From Synoicihabitans lomoniglobus (GTDB lineage Bacteria > Verrucomicrobiota > Verrucomicrobiia > Opitutales > Opitutaceae): a stretch of DNA of 64,000 bases. The position numbers and the translations under genes were made by a program. Positions 55,141-63,833 of the stretch are shown in pieces; the first letter of the stretch is position 1; the number at the start of each line of letters is the position of its first letter. The DNA lies in assembly GCF_029023725.1 (NCBI RefSeq), contig NZ_CP119075.1:1545501-1609500 (forward strand). The letters are read 5' to 3'. The notes beneath the pieces are model-generated. The model was given only the letters and a program-made list of their open reading frames with translations, ran no database searches and was not told the DNA's origin.

Positions 55141-55785
55141 ATGACGACTCCCGCGACTGCTCCCATCTCCTCTCCTCAGCCTCGCCGTGGCACGCGGTGG
55201 ATGCATTGGTTCATCGTGATGATCGTCGCGTCGCTCGTGGTGGTCGCGGTCGAGGCGGCGAGTGTTTTTCGCCTCGGTAGCGACGCCCAGGACATGCGCC
55301 TGGCGATGGAGGAAGCCGCCGCTTGGGATGCCCGAACGGAGGTGCAATTTTCAGTCGGGCCGGCCATGATCGGTGTAGCTCGCATCGTGACGACATTCAT
55401 CGACGACGTGCCGCCGGAAGCGCGTCAGGTGTTGTCGGGGGTGCGGGAGGCCAGTGTCGGCGTGTATCGGCTGAGCCACCAACCCTCGCAGGCGGAACGG
55501 GCGGCCATGATGAACGCATCGGCCGAGCGCATGACCGGTCGAGGCTGGCACCGGTTGGTCGCGGTCAACGACGGCGGCAGCACCGTGATGGTTTACACCC
55601 CGGAGTCGTGGGATGATGCGGACGAAATCAACCTTTGCGTCGCGGTGTGCAACGGCACCGAACTGGTGATCGTCTCGGCTGCCAGCGACGTGGCGCCGCT
55701 GCGTGAGCTGGTGGCAATGCACGCGGGCGATTTTCGCGACCAGATCGGACTGGCATCGCGGCCGTCGCAGCGCGATCGCTTCTAA
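55141..55785 (+). CDS. Membrane-anchored DUF4252-like protein
   Basis: 214 residues. A Pro-rich cytoplasmic N-terminus, one membrane helix (about 21-42) and a soluble domain whose layout parallels the DUF4252 protein upstream: F-S-V-G-P-A-M-I, a helix with V-L-S-G-V-R-E-A-S-V-G-V-Y, then R-G-W-H-R-L-V-A-V and L-V-I-V-S-A-A-S-D. I infer a diverged paralogue made by duplication. The two are probably co-transcribed. Confidence 0.65.
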   Translation: MTTPATAPISSPQPRRGTRWMHWFIVMIVASLVVVAVEAASVFRLGSDAQDMRLAMEEAAAWDARTEVQFSVGPAMIGVARIVTTFIDDVPPEARQVLSGVREASVGVYRLSHQPSQAERAAMMNASAERMTGRGWHRLVAVNDGGSTVMVYTPESWDDADEINLCVAVCNGTELVIVSAASDVAPLRELVAMHAGDFRDQIGLASRPSQRDRF

Positions 55786-55836
55786 CCGATCCCCGCCGCG
55801 CTTGACCGGACACGCCGCCCCGGGATTTGCTGGGGC

Positions 55837-57054
55837 GTGACACCGGCGACCATAGTTCATCTCGACGCGGACGCGTTTTTTGTCTCGGTCGAGTTGGCCC
55901 AACGGCCGGAGTTGCGGGGCAAGCGCGTGGCGGTGGGAGGCCGTCAACGCGGGATCATATCGTCGGCCAGTTATGAAGCGCGGGCGGTGGGGGTTTACAC
56001 GCCGATGCCATCGCAGCGCGCGCTGAAGGTCTGCCCGGATCTGATCCTGTTGCCCCACGAAGGTGACTACGGCGGCGTCTCGCGGCGTATGTTTGACCTT
56101 TGCGAGGAAGTCACGCCGCTGGTGCAGCGCAATTCCATCGACGAAGGATATCTTGATTTGAGCCCCTGCGGGTTGCGCGATGCCGCCGCGGTGGAGGCAC
56201 GGGTGCGGCAGTTGCAGCAGCGGATCTGGGACGTGTTGCAGATACCGGTTTCCATGGGGATCGCGACCAACCGACTGGTGTCGCAGATCGCGAGCAAACT
56301 GCGCAAGCCGCGCGGTTTTGTCGTGGTGGCGCCAGGGGACGAAGCCGCGTTTTTGGCGCCGTTGGATATCGGGGAGATGCCGGGGATCGGCCGGAAAACG
56401 CAGCCGCGGTTGGCGGCGCGCGGGATCCATACCATTGGCGATGTATTGACCCGCAGTGATGACGAACTGGCAGCGTGTTTCGGTAACGGCTGGCGGGAGT
56501 TTCGCCAGCGTTGCGCCGGGCACGATGAGCGGGCCGTCCAACCGGATCATGAAGACGCCAAGAGTTATTCCCAGCAGGAGACGTTTGGCACCAATATCGT
56601 GGAACTCGATGCGATTACCAATGTGGCCAAAGGCATGATCGATCATCTGATGCCGAAAGTGCGGGCGGATGGGAAACGGGTGCGCACCCTGACTTTGAAG
56701 GTGCGCTACGCGGACTTCACGCAGGAGTCGGCCGGGAAAAGTCTGCCGCTGGCGTCGGACCTGGAGGGAGATTTTTATGCCTTGTTGACCCCGTTGATTA
56801 CCAAGGCGTGGACGCAGCGTCGGCGGGCCCTGCGGCTGATCAGTGTGAAGTTTTCCGGTGTCGACGACGGTCCGGTCCAGATGGAGATTTTCGACGAGAA
56901 CGCCGCCAAACGGCGTCGGTTGGCGGGATTGTTGGATCAGTTAAACGCGGGAAAAACCGGCGCGACCGTGCGGCATGGTCACCAGTTGGAAACCCCCACC
57001 GCCGGTCGCCGTCGGGGGCTCGCACGGCCGCCCGACGAGAGGCGTTCGGGTTAG
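55837..57054 (+). CDS. dinB: DNA polymerase IV (Y-family translesion polymerase)
   Basis: 405 residues from a GTG start. Catalytic metal ligands Asp10 (H-L-D-A-D-A-F-F) and Asp102-Glu103 in S-I-D-E-G-Y; the usual motif is S-I-D-E-A-Y, so Ala is replaced by Gly at 104. G-I-A-T-N-R-L-V-S-Q-I-A-S-K and the thumb H-h-H motif (M-P-G-I-G-R-K-T) are typical, and a little-finger domain follows. The final ~25 residues are basic and lack an obvious beta-clamp motif. No LexA box was recognised upstream. Confidence 0.92.
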   Translation: MTPATIVHLDADAFFVSVELAQRPELRGKRVAVGGRQRGIISSASYEARAVGVYTPMPSQRALKVCPDLILLPHEGDYGGVSRRMFDLCEEVTPLVQRNSIDEGYLDLSPCGLRDAAAVEARVRQLQQRIWDVLQIPVSMGIATNRLVSQIASKLRKPRGFVVVAPGDEAAFLAPLDIGEMPGIGRKTQPRLAARGIHTIGDVLTRSDDELAACFGNGWREFRQRCAGHDERAVQPDHEDAKSYSQQETFGTNIVELDAITNVAKGMIDHLMPKVRADGKRVRTLTLKVRYADFTQESAGKSLPLASDLEGDFYALLTPLITKAWTQRRRALRLISVKFSGVDDGPVQMEIFDENAAKRRRLAGLLDQLNAGKTGATVRHGHQLETPTAGRRRGLARPPDERRSG

Positions 57055-57114
57055 CGTTGCCATGAGAAATTTCTATCGCCACCCGGTGGCAGATTGAAGA
57101 GCCTCCGCAAATTC

Positions 57115-58104
57115 ATGTGTTTTTGGCCCCAGATAGTTCGTGAATTTTTTGTGCGCCGGTATGTCCGCGCCGGTGCAATTTGCTCGTTATGGTTGTGCTC
57201 GGTAACCGCTCTACCCCTGGCGGCCGTGACCATCAACGGATTCGTGGTCGATGATGCAGTGGTCCCCCCCGAGCATCTCGTGCGAGCTGCTCCCGCCAAG
57301 GACAGCATCGCGGCGCTCGACCGGACGTCATGGGTAACGCCGGAGGAAGCCACCATCATGCTGGACGACGACTACGTGCTCAGCGTCACGATCGGCGCGG
57401 AGACGCGGGCGTATCCGTTACGAATCATGGTGTGGCACGAAATCGTGAACGATCTGTTCGGTGAACGCCCGATCACGGTGACCTACAGCGCGCTTTCGGG
57501 GTCGGGCGTGGTCTTCGATCCCGGGGTAAACCCCGACGGCACCCGCCGGATGTTTGGGGTTTCCGGACTGCTGTATAACAGTTGCCTGCTCATGTATGAC
57601 CGCGCCACCGAGAGCCTGTGGTCGCAGTTGCGAATGACCGGTGTGACGGGGGCCACGGGAGATGAGGAGCTGGTCTCGCTTCCGTCGCGGCGCATGAAAT
57701 GGGCGGCGTGGAAAAAGTTGTTTCCGACCGGAAAGGTATTGTCGACCGATACGGGCCATGACGCCGATTACGCAGGTGATTGGCCTTACGGCGATTACGA
57801 GGAAACGAAAGCGACGATCTTTCCTTTCGATATCAACCGCGATGAATTTGGCACCAAGGAGCGGATGATCGCCATGAAGGAAGGTTGGGCGGCTCGCTCC
57901 TGGCCGTTGGAAACCATTCGCAAGAAAAAGCAGCTCTACGACGCGATCGGGGCCCGGCCCATCAACGTGGTCTATGATGAGACGACGGACGACGTGGTGG
58001 TCACCGACATTATGACCGGTGAACCCTTGCCCACGGTTTCCGTCTATTGGTTCGCGTGGCAGGCGTTCTACCCCGAGACTTCGGTGTGGATGCCATTGCG
58101 TTAG
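57115..58104 (+). CDS. Exported DUF3179 protein
   Basis: 329 residues with an N-terminal hydrophobic segment (about 18-37). DUF3179 signatures: V-T-P-E-E-A, A-Y-P-L-R-I-M-V-W-H-E-I-V-N-D, V-T-Y-S-A-L-S-G-S-G-V, F-G-V-S-G-L-L-Y-N-S-C-L-L-M-Y-D, S-L-W-S-Q, and a C-terminal V-S-V-Y-W-F-A-W. Conserved His and Cys suggest a metal site or an oxidoreductase-like role, which is unproven. A TTG at 57094 is a possible earlier start. Confidence 0.85.
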   Translation: MCFWPQIVREFFVRRYVRAGAICSLWLCSVTALPLAAVTINGFVVDDAVVPPEHLVRAAPAKDSIAALDRTSWVTPEEATIMLDDDYVLSVTIGAETRAYPLRIMVWHEIVNDLFGERPITVTYSALSGSGVVFDPGVNPDGTRRMFGVSGLLYNSCLLMYDRATESLWSQLRMTGVTGATGDEELVSLPSRRMKWAAWKKLFPTGKVLSTDTGHDADYAGDWPYGDYEETKATIFPFDINRDEFGTKERMIAMKEGWAARSWPLETIRKKKQLYDAIGARPINVVYDETTDDVVVTDIMTGEPLPTVSVYWFAWQAFYPETSVWMPLR

Positions 58105-58198
58105 GCGACGCGGAGGACCGGTCGTGGGGCGATTCCGGAGCAGGCTTGCAATCGGGCCGGTAACGCGTGATCTGCTGCCGTTGTCCGAATGATAAGCC

Positions 58199-58756
58199 AT
58201 GCCGATATACGAGTATTACTGTCCCAATAACAACACGGTCTACCAGTTCTACGCCAAGAGTCTGGCGCAAGGGGAACTGATTCCGCGCTGCCCTGACAAC
58301 CCCCGGTTCCGCATGCGCAAAATGGTCTCCGGCTTCGCCATCACGAAGCCCGGAGCCTCCGATGAGGCTCCGCCCGCATCCGGAGGTGATGCGGCGGGTG
58401 GCGAGGATGACGCCCGGATGGAGGCGGCGATGGCCGCGATGGAGAGCGAGTTTTCCAACGTCGATGAAAACGACCCTAAAGCCATGGGACGCATGATGCG
58501 ACGGATGGCCGAGATGACCGGCGAAAAGCTCGACGGCGAAATGGAGGAAGTCGTGCGCAAGCTCGAGGAAGGTGCGGACCCCGATTCGTTGGAAGAACAA
58601 CTGGGCGGCGATGACGGCGACGGCGATCCCATGGGTGGCATGGGTGGCATGGGCGGCGAGGGCGGTCCCGCGCCGGACCCCAAGGAACCCCGGCACCGCT
58701 TTCGCAGTCGCTCGCTGCCGCCGCGACGCGACCCGAAACTTTACGATTACGAATAA
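58199..58756 (+). CDS. FmdB-like zinc-ribbon protein with a degenerate ribbon and acidic tail
   Basis: 185 residues. The N-terminal 45 residues follow the FmdB/CxxC_CxxC_SSSS pattern (M-P-I-Y-E-Y-Y-C-P ... P-R-C-P ... M-R-K-M-V-S-G-F), but each CxxC has only its first Cys, so a normal zinc site cannot form. A long acidic, Met-rich helical region (about 65-140) and a G-G-M repeat follow, then a basic C-terminus with R-H-R-F-R-S-R-S. Function unknown. Confidence 0.72.
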   Translation: MPIYEYYCPNNNTVYQFYAKSLAQGELIPRCPDNPRFRMRKMVSGFAITKPGASDEAPPASGGDAAGGEDDARMEAAMAAMESEFSNVDENDPKAMGRMMRRMAEMTGEKLDGEMEEVVRKLEEGADPDSLEEQLGGDDGDGDPMGGMGGMGGEGGPAPDPKEPRHRFRSRSLPPRRDPKLYDYE

Positions 58757-58842
58757 ACGACGGGAGAGGCGGGCGAGACGATTCCGCGCCGAATCCCGTT
58801 TTTTAATGCAAAGGGCGGGCAGACCGTTCCATCGTGACGGCG

Positions 58843-59673
58843 ATGTCCACGGATCACGACTCTTCCGATTCCTTGCTCAGCCGTATCGCGGCGGCTAAAA
58901 AAGCCGTGCTCGGCCAACGGGCGCGGCTGGAGGCGGACCTCGGTCGTGTCGCCAGTGATTGGAAGGCGGACGGCAGCCGGGTGACTGAAACGGATCATGC
59001 GATCTCGGAAGCGATTTTGGGAGAATTGATCGCGACCTTCCCGGAGGATATCGGGCTCAGCGAGGAGTTGATGACGGATCAACCGATCGAGGTGTCCAGC
59101 CGGTTCGCCTGGGTGCTCGATCCGATCGACGGCACCAACAACTTTGCCACCGGCTTGGCGCAATGTGCGATCTCGCTGGCGTTGTTCGAACACGGCGAGC
59201 CGGTGTATGGAGTGATCTATGACGCCTCCCGCCGCCGCTTGATGCACGGGGGACCGGGTTTTGGCATGTGGGACGGCGAAACGCAGACCACGGTGCGCAC
59301 CCGGGAATTGAGCCGAACCTCGGTCATCGGTTTTCACAGTCCCCACGAGGCCAGCAAGTATCCACACCACGGCGACGCGGTGGTGCGGCAATGCAAAGTG
59401 CGCGCCCTGGGCAGCAGCGCCCTGCATCTGGCTTATGTCGCGGCCGGTTTGTTTGACGGCACGGTGGATCACAACGTGAAGCTGTGGGACATCGCGGCGG
59501 GCATTCCGATGGTGCGCGCCGCCGGAGGGCAGGTGACATTTCTCGCCAACAACCCGTTGCCCTTGCGCCGCTTTGACTTGGACATGCCGCGTATCCTGTA
59601 TGTCGGTGGCAGTGCGGCGGTGTGCGCATCGTTGGCTGAAATTCTGACCGAAGCCGACGCCCCCGGTTGTTAA
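58843..59673 (+). CDS. Inositol monophosphatase family phosphatase
   Basis: 276 residues. Metal-site motifs: E-T-D near residue 48, E-E in the G-L-S-E-E segment, W-V-L-D-P-I-D-G-T-N-N-F, and the C-terminal L-W-D-I-A-A-G. The family includes inositol, fructose-1,6-bisphosphate, histidinol-phosphate and PAP phosphatases, and nothing here singles out one. A GTG at 58834 precedes the chosen ATG by three codons. Confidence 0.88.
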   Translation: MSTDHDSSDSLLSRIAAAKKAVLGQRARLEADLGRVASDWKADGSRVTETDHAISEAILGELIATFPEDIGLSEELMTDQPIEVSSRFAWVLDPIDGTNNFATGLAQCAISLALFEHGEPVYGVIYDASRRRLMHGGPGFGMWDGETQTTVRTRELSRTSVIGFHSPHEASKYPHHGDAVVRQCKVRALGSSALHLAYVAAGLFDGTVDHNVKLWDIAAGIPMVRAAGGQVTFLANNPLPLRRFDLDMPRILYVGGSAAVCASLAEILTEADAPGC

Positions 59674-59710
59674 TCCATCACGCCCGCGGCTGCGGGTGGG
59701 AATTCGGATG

Positions 59711-59729
59711 ACCCCGGAAATTTCGGGGT
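59711..59729. repeat. Hairpin between the phosphatase and RHH/H1 genes
   Basis: ACCCCGG and TCGGGGT form a 7-bp stem (one wobble) with loop AAATT. No T tract follows. Confidence 0.35.
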
Positions 59730-59764
59730 AGGGCTGAGGGCAATACGGACCGCTCCCGTGAAAT

Positions 59765-59785
59765 CCGCAGATCAAACCGCAGATT
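59765..59785. promoter_or_regulatory. Direct repeat CCGCAGAT x2 upstream of the RHH/H1 gene
   Basis: Two exact 8-nt copies start 13 nt apart (59765-59772 and 59778-59785), about 90 nt before the ATG. Ribbon-helix-helix proteins commonly bind such paired half-sites upstream of their own genes, so this may be an autoregulatory operator. This is inference from position and family. Confidence 0.35.
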
Positions 59786-59876
59786 GAGTGCAGTTTTGCA
59801 TTGCTAGCAAGGGGCAGGGGAGGATTCCTTGGAAGCTTCCTACTTCCTCGATTGTTCGGTTGATACCTACCCTGCC

Positions 59877-60359
59877 ATGGCCAAAAAAGCTTCACGTCCC
59901 GCTTCGCCCCTTACTTTCGATCTGCCGGTTTCGTTGATCGACAAGATAAGTTCCGCCCAGTCCAAACTCGGACTCGCCTCTTCCAGCGAGGTCGTGCGTC
60001 TGGCGCTCGCGAAATTCAACTTCGACCGTTACGAGTCGACCCGCGAAGAGCATCGTCAAATTTCGGTGCGTCTGCCCGCCGACATGAAGACCGTGCTGTC
60101 GCGCAGCTCCCGCAAGAAAAAGGTCAGCGTGGGCGAGCTCCTCCGCGCGGCCTTGGATGATCTCTCGGTGGCCAAGCCCGCCAAGACGCAGGTCGCCAAA
60201 GGCAAAAAGAAAGTGACGAAACCAGCCGCGAAGGTGGCGAAGAAGACCGCCAAGGCTCCGGCCAAGAAGGCTGCTAAAAAAGCCGCCAAGGCCCCGGCCA
60301 AAAAAGTGGTCAAAAAGGCCGCGAAGAAAGCGACTAAAAAGTCGAAGAAGTCCCGCTAA
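59877..60359 (+). CDS. Tandem ribbon-helix-helix protein with histone-H1-like Lys/Ala-rich tail
   Basis: 160 residues. Two RHH-like units in one chain: residues 12-48 (strand L-T-F-D-L-P, helices after S-L-I-D-K-I and S-S-S-E-V-V-R-L-A-L) and 60-96 (strand Q-I-S-V-R-L-P, helices after A-D-M-K-T-V-L and S-V-G-E-L-L-R-A-A-L). The tail (98-160) has about 26 lysines in 63 residues in K-K-A-A-K / A-P-A-K-K repeats, like histone H1 or bacterial AlgP. Likely a nucleoid-associated DNA-binding protein. A TTG at 59829 with GGGGAGG 5 nt upstream is an alternative start adding 16 residues. Two hairpins follow the stop. Confidence 0.8.
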   Translation: MAKKASRPASPLTFDLPVSLIDKISSAQSKLGLASSSEVVRLALAKFNFDRYESTREEHRQISVRLPADMKTVLSRSSRKKKVSVGELLRAALDDLSVAKPAKTQVAKGKKKVTKPAAKVAKKTAKAPAKKAAKKAAKAPAKKVVKKAAKKATKKSKKSR

Positions 60360-60370
60360 GTTGATCGCAG

Positions 60371-60386
60371 TGACGCACCCGCGTCA
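60371..60386 (+). repeat. 6-bp hairpin 3' of the RHH/H1 gene
   Basis: TGACGC / GCGTCA with loop ACCC, 11 nt after the stop codon; no T tract. Confidence 0.45.
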
Positions 60387-60401
60387 CCGTCGGCTTATGA
60401 C

Positions 60402-60442
60402 AAAGCAAGTCACCGCCAGTGCGGGGCTTGCTTTTCGTTTTT
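60402..60442 (+). terminator. Strong terminator of the RHH/H1 gene
   Basis: A 10-bp outer stem (AAAGCAAGTC / GGCTTGCTTT, one wobble) capped by an inner CCGC/GCGG stem, followed by TCGTTTTT. Confidence 0.88.
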
Positions 60443-60472
60443 ATGGGCCCTTAGGTCTCGCTCGTTTTGACC

Positions 60473-61660
60473 ATGAGCAACGTCCCCGCGCCACTATCCA
60501 CTTGGGCCCTTAACGTTTCGCCGTCGCCGACCCTGGCCGTCGACGCGAAAGCCAAGGCTCTCAAAGCTGCCGGCGAAGATGTCTGTGGTTTCGCCGCCGG
60601 CGAACCCGACTTCGACACGCCCGCCCACATCAAGGAGGCTGCCATGCAGGCCCTGCGGGAGGGGAAAACCAAATACGCCCCGACGCCGGGAATCCCGCCG
60701 TTGCGAGAGGCCATCGCGGCCAAATACACGGACCTCTACGGCATCCCGACCAAAGCGGCTCAGGTGGTGGTGAGCCCGGGGGGCAAGTTTTCCTGCTACC
60801 TGACGATTTTGGCCGTTTGCTCCCCCGGCGATGAAGTGATTGTCCCGGCGCCGTTTTGGGTGAGTTATCCCGAAATGGTCAAGTTGGCCGGAGCCACGCC
60901 CAAGCTCGTCGTCGCGACCGACGCCACGGGATTCAAACTCACCCCCGAGATGGTGGAGGCGGCGATCACGCCGAAGAGCAAGTTGATCATTCTCAACTCG
61001 CCCTCGAACCCATCCGGCGCCGTCTACACGCCGTCGGAGTTGGAGGCAATCACGGCCGTCGCGGTGAAGCACAACCTCTACATCATGTCCGACGAAATCT
61101 ATGAGCATCTGCTCTACGATGGCGTCACGCATGTCTCCCCGGCGTCGTTCTCGGACGCCGCCCGCGAACGCACGATCATCGTGTCAGGTTTTGCCAAAAC
61201 CTTCGCCATGACCGGCTGGCGTCTCGGGACTTTGGTCGGACCGGTGGCGGTGGCCAAGTCCGTGGCGGAGTTGCAGAGTCAAATGACCTCCAACGCCACC
61301 ACGTTCGCGCAATGGGGCGCGTTGGCCGCCTACACCGAGAAGGACAAAACGCAGGCCGCGCTCGACGAGATGTTGGTGGCTTTTGATCGTCGGCGGAAAT
61401 TCGTGCATGGTGAGCTGAACAAGATTCCCGGCGTCAACTGCCTGCTTTCGCAGGGCGCGTTCTACCTCTTCCCGAACATTTCCAGCTTTGGCATCAGCGA
61501 CCTCGAATTTTGCGAGCGGTTGCTCGAGACCGAGAAGGTCGCCGCCGTGCCGGGCAGTGCGTTTGGCACGCCGGGATTCGTGCGGATCAGCTACGCCACG
61601 TCCGACGAGACGCTGGCGAAGGGACTGGAGCGGTTCGCCCGATTCTGCGGCACGCTGTAG
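60473..61660 (+). CDS. PLP-dependent class I aminotransferase (aspartate aminotransferase type)
   Basis: 395 residues, fold type I. PLP lysine Lys242 in [15 protein letters not shown]. Other motifs: [39 protein letters not shown] and the C-terminal V-R-I-S-Y-A. This matches the AspAT subgroup I-gamma found in Thermus and Bacillus, which also may accept prephenate. The A-S-P-G-G-K stretch is G-G-K here. Transcription probably ends at the terminator at 61681. Confidence 0.92.
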   Translation: MSNVPAPLSTWALNVSPSPTLAVDAKAKALKAAGEDVCGFAAGEPDFDTPAHIKEAAMQALREGKTKYAPTPGIPPLREAIAAKYTDLYGIPTKAAQVVVSPGGKFSCYLTILAVCSPGDEVIVPAPFWVSYPEMVKLAGATPKLVVATDATGFKLTPEMVEAAITPKSKLIILNSPSNPSGAVYTPSELEAITAVAVKHNLYIMSDEIYEHLLYDGVTHVSPASFSDAARERTIIVSGFAKTFAMTGWRLGTLVGPVAVAKSVAELQSQMTSNATTFAQWGALAAYTEKDKTQAALDEMLVAFDRRRKFVHGELNKIPGVNCLLSQGAFYLFPNISSFGISDLEFCERLLETEKVAAVPGSAFGTPGFVRISYATSDETLAKGLERFARFCGTL

Positions 61661-61680
61661 TCTCGCTCGTTAACGCATTT

Positions 61681-61720
61681 CAAAACGCCCATCGCCATCC
61701 GCGGTGGGCGTTTTGCATTT
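61681..61720 (+). terminator. Intrinsic terminator of the aminotransferase gene
   Basis: A perfect 11-bp stem (CAAAACGCCCA / TGGGCGTTTTG, 13-nt loop), then CATTTT, 9 nt upstream of the next start codon. Confidence 0.85.
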
Positions 61721-61728
61721 TGGGTGCC

Positions 61729-62283
61729 ATGAAACTGCTTACCTTTTTCTGTTCGTTGATGGTGGTAACGGGGGCATTCGCCGCGGAAGAAACCGCGCGG
61801 TCGTCCGACCTGCCCGCCGACGCACTCGTGCCTCAACGCAACATGTTGCACATCGGCATCGTGGTGAAAGACATGGATGCGACGTTGGCGCATTGGACCA
61901 AATTTCTCGGTTTGGCGGAAAAGCCGGCCACCATCGTCGCCACCGGCCATCATGCGAATCCGACGGTGTTCCGCGGAAAGCCGTCCGCCGCGAAGGTGCG
62001 GTTGGCTTTTATTCAGTTGGAGAACATTCAGGTGGAGCTGTTGTCCCCGCTCGACGACGAACCCAACCATTGGCAGGAATTTTTGGATACCAAGGGCGAG
62101 GGCGTGCACCACATGGCGTTTGCGGTGAAGGGACTGGGGGAGGCGTATGTGGATGCCTACGACGCCGCGGGTTTGCCGATTATCATGTCCGGTGGTTGGG
62201 ACGGCGGAGAATACGGCTATGCCGACACGCATGACGCGCTGGGCGCCACGGTGGAACTGCTCGAACGTTACGGCGAGCCCTGA
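61729..62283 (+). CDS. Exported VOC (glyoxalase/methylmalonyl-CoA-epimerase-like) protein
   Basis: 184 residues. Signal peptide about 1-19, unusual for this fold. Two beta-alpha-beta-beta-beta units: M-L-H-I-G-I-V-V-K-D-M-D-A-T (metal ligand His) and G-V-H-H-M-A-F-A-V-K (second His), with E-L-L-S-P-L and V-E-L-L-E at the usual ligand Glu positions. It resembles methylmalonyl-CoA epimerase, but export to the periplasm argues against that substrate. The ATG lies 9 nt after the upstream terminator. Confidence 0.85.
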   Translation: MKLLTFFCSLMVVTGAFAAEETARSSDLPADALVPQRNMLHIGIVVKDMDATLAHWTKFLGLAEKPATIVATGHHANPTVFRGKPSAAKVRLAFIQLENIQVELLSPLDDEPNHWQEFLDTKGEGVHHMAFAVKGLGEAYVDAYDAAGLPIIMSGGWDGGEYGYADTHDALGATVELLERYGEP

Positions 62284-62327
62284 TCGGAGGCTGGCGGAGT
62301 TCCCGGCGCGGCGGGGTTGACCTTCGC

Positions 62328-63833
62328 ATGAAGCGTGTTCCGTGCCGCCTATTTCGTCCGATCGGTCTGAGTCGTCCGCAACTCCTGTTGCTTTGCGCCC
62401 TCGTCAGTGGGCTGAGAATTTCAGCTCAGAACGTGGACATTTACGAGGATGTGAGTGTGCCGGGACTACCGGGGCGGTTATACGTCCCGCCGGAGGCAAT
62501 GAGTGGCGGGTCACCGCGGCCGCTCATCGTGGCACTGCATGGCGGAGGGGCGATTGGCACGGACAATCGGTCCAATGTCGTCGATTTTTGGAATCTGTTG
62601 GCGGTGGCGCAGAAACGTGGAGCTTTTCTTTACGCTCCCCAAGCGACCGCCACCTGGCGGTCGGCTGAAAGTCATGCGCGGGTGCTCGCGCAGGTGCAGG
62701 TAATCATGGCCAACCGGGAGGTGGATGCGGATCGGGTTTACCTTACCGGATTTTCCATGGGCGGCGGCGGGGTGTGGAATCTATTGGTCGCGCAGGCGGA
62801 GACTTTTGCGGCGGCGGTTCCGATCTGCGGGGTCACGCCCGCCACCGGGTTCACGCCGGCGGCGATGCGAGGCGTGCCGCTGTGGGTGTTTCACGCCCGG
62901 GATGACCCCGTTGTTTCCGTCGGGACCAGCCGAGCCGTGGTCAATTCGATCTTGGTCGAGCATGGCCAGGTCGTGCCCTCGTATCCGACTGCACGCACGG
63001 GGGATTTTGAAATAGTGGAGACGGCTTCGAACTTGCGCTACACGGAATGGGCGTCCGGCGGGCACGGCATCTGGAATGCCGTCTACGCTCATGCGGCACT
63101 CGCCGAGTGGATGTTCGCACAATCCCAATCAGGCGATGTCACGGTCGCGCGCGGACCACGCATCGTCCGACATCCCGTGAGTGTGGTGGCGACAGTGGGA
63201 GACGATGTGACATTCACGATTGAGGCTCAGGCTCGATCCGGCCCGCTGGCCGTAACGTGGTGGCGGGAGGACGCAATTGTGCCGGGGGAACACGATCTCG
63301 AACTCAATTTACAGCAGCTCAACCAAACCCAGGCGGGCGTGTATCGGGCGCGGTTGAGCGACGATACCGGCGAAGTCTGGACGTGGCCGGCCGAGTTGAA
63401 ATTCGGCGATACCGAACCGGGGGCCATTCTCAATGTATCCATGCGCGGCACGTTGGCTGAGACGGCCCCGAAACTGACGGCCGGTTTCGTGATAGGCGGA
63501 TCGGCTCCGGGTCGAGTGTTGGTGCGAGCGGTGGGGCCGGGGTTGGTCGAACACGGCGTAGCGGACGTGGTCGAGGACCCGGAACTTGCGGTTTTCTGGC
63601 ATCGCGACGGCGGGGCTGAGCAATTCGCGATCAATGATGATTGGTCGGCCGAGCCCTTGGTCACGGCTTCATTGGTCAGCGCCATGGCGCAAGTGGGGGC
63701 CTTTCCTTTGACGCCCGGAAGTCGGGACGCGGCGTTGGTGGTCGATCTCCCGGCAGGGGTGTTTTCCGTGCAGGCGCGTGGCCGAACGGCCGACGCCGGG
63801 GACGTGCTGATCGAAATCTACGAACTGCGCTGA
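62328..63833 (+). CDS. Secreted alpha/beta-hydrolase esterase with Ig-like domain and Opitutaceae-type C-terminal module
   Basis: 501 residues. Signal peptide about 1-33. The alpha/beta-hydrolase domain (about 40-265) has oxyanion loop L-H-G-G-G, nucleophile Ser143 in G-F-S-M-G-G, Asp192/193 and His246, like PHB depolymerase/feruloyl-esterase-type enzymes. An Ig-like domain (about 280-365) follows. The last ~130 residues are the shared module (N-V-S-M-R-G ... A-V-G-P-G-L ... N-D-D-W ... V-G-A-F-P-L ... I-E-I-Y-E-L-R). Substrate unknown; a plant or algal ester is plausible. Confidence 0.88.
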   Translation: MKRVPCRLFRPIGLSRPQLLLLCALVSGLRISAQNVDIYEDVSVPGLPGRLYVPPEAMSGGSPRPLIVALHGGGAIGTDNRSNVVDFWNLLAVAQKRGAFLYAPQATATWRSAESHARVLAQVQVIMANREVDADRVYLTGFSMGGGGVWNLLVAQAETFAAAVPICGVTPATGFTPAAMRGVPLWVFHARDDPVVSVGTSRAVVNSILVEHGQVVPSYPTARTGDFEIVETASNLRYTEWASGGHGIWNAVYAHAALAEWMFAQSQSGDVTVARGPRIVRHPVSVVATVGDDVTFTIEAQARSGPLAVTWWREDAIVPGEHDLELNLQQLNQTQAGVYRARLSDDTGEVWTWPAELKFGDTEPGAILNVSMRGTLAETAPKLTAGFVIGGSAPGRVLVRAVGPGLVEHGVADVVEDPELAVFWHRDGGAEQFAINDDWSAEPLVTASLVSAMAQVGAFPLTPGSRDAALVVDLPAGVFSVQARGRTADAGDVLIEIYELR

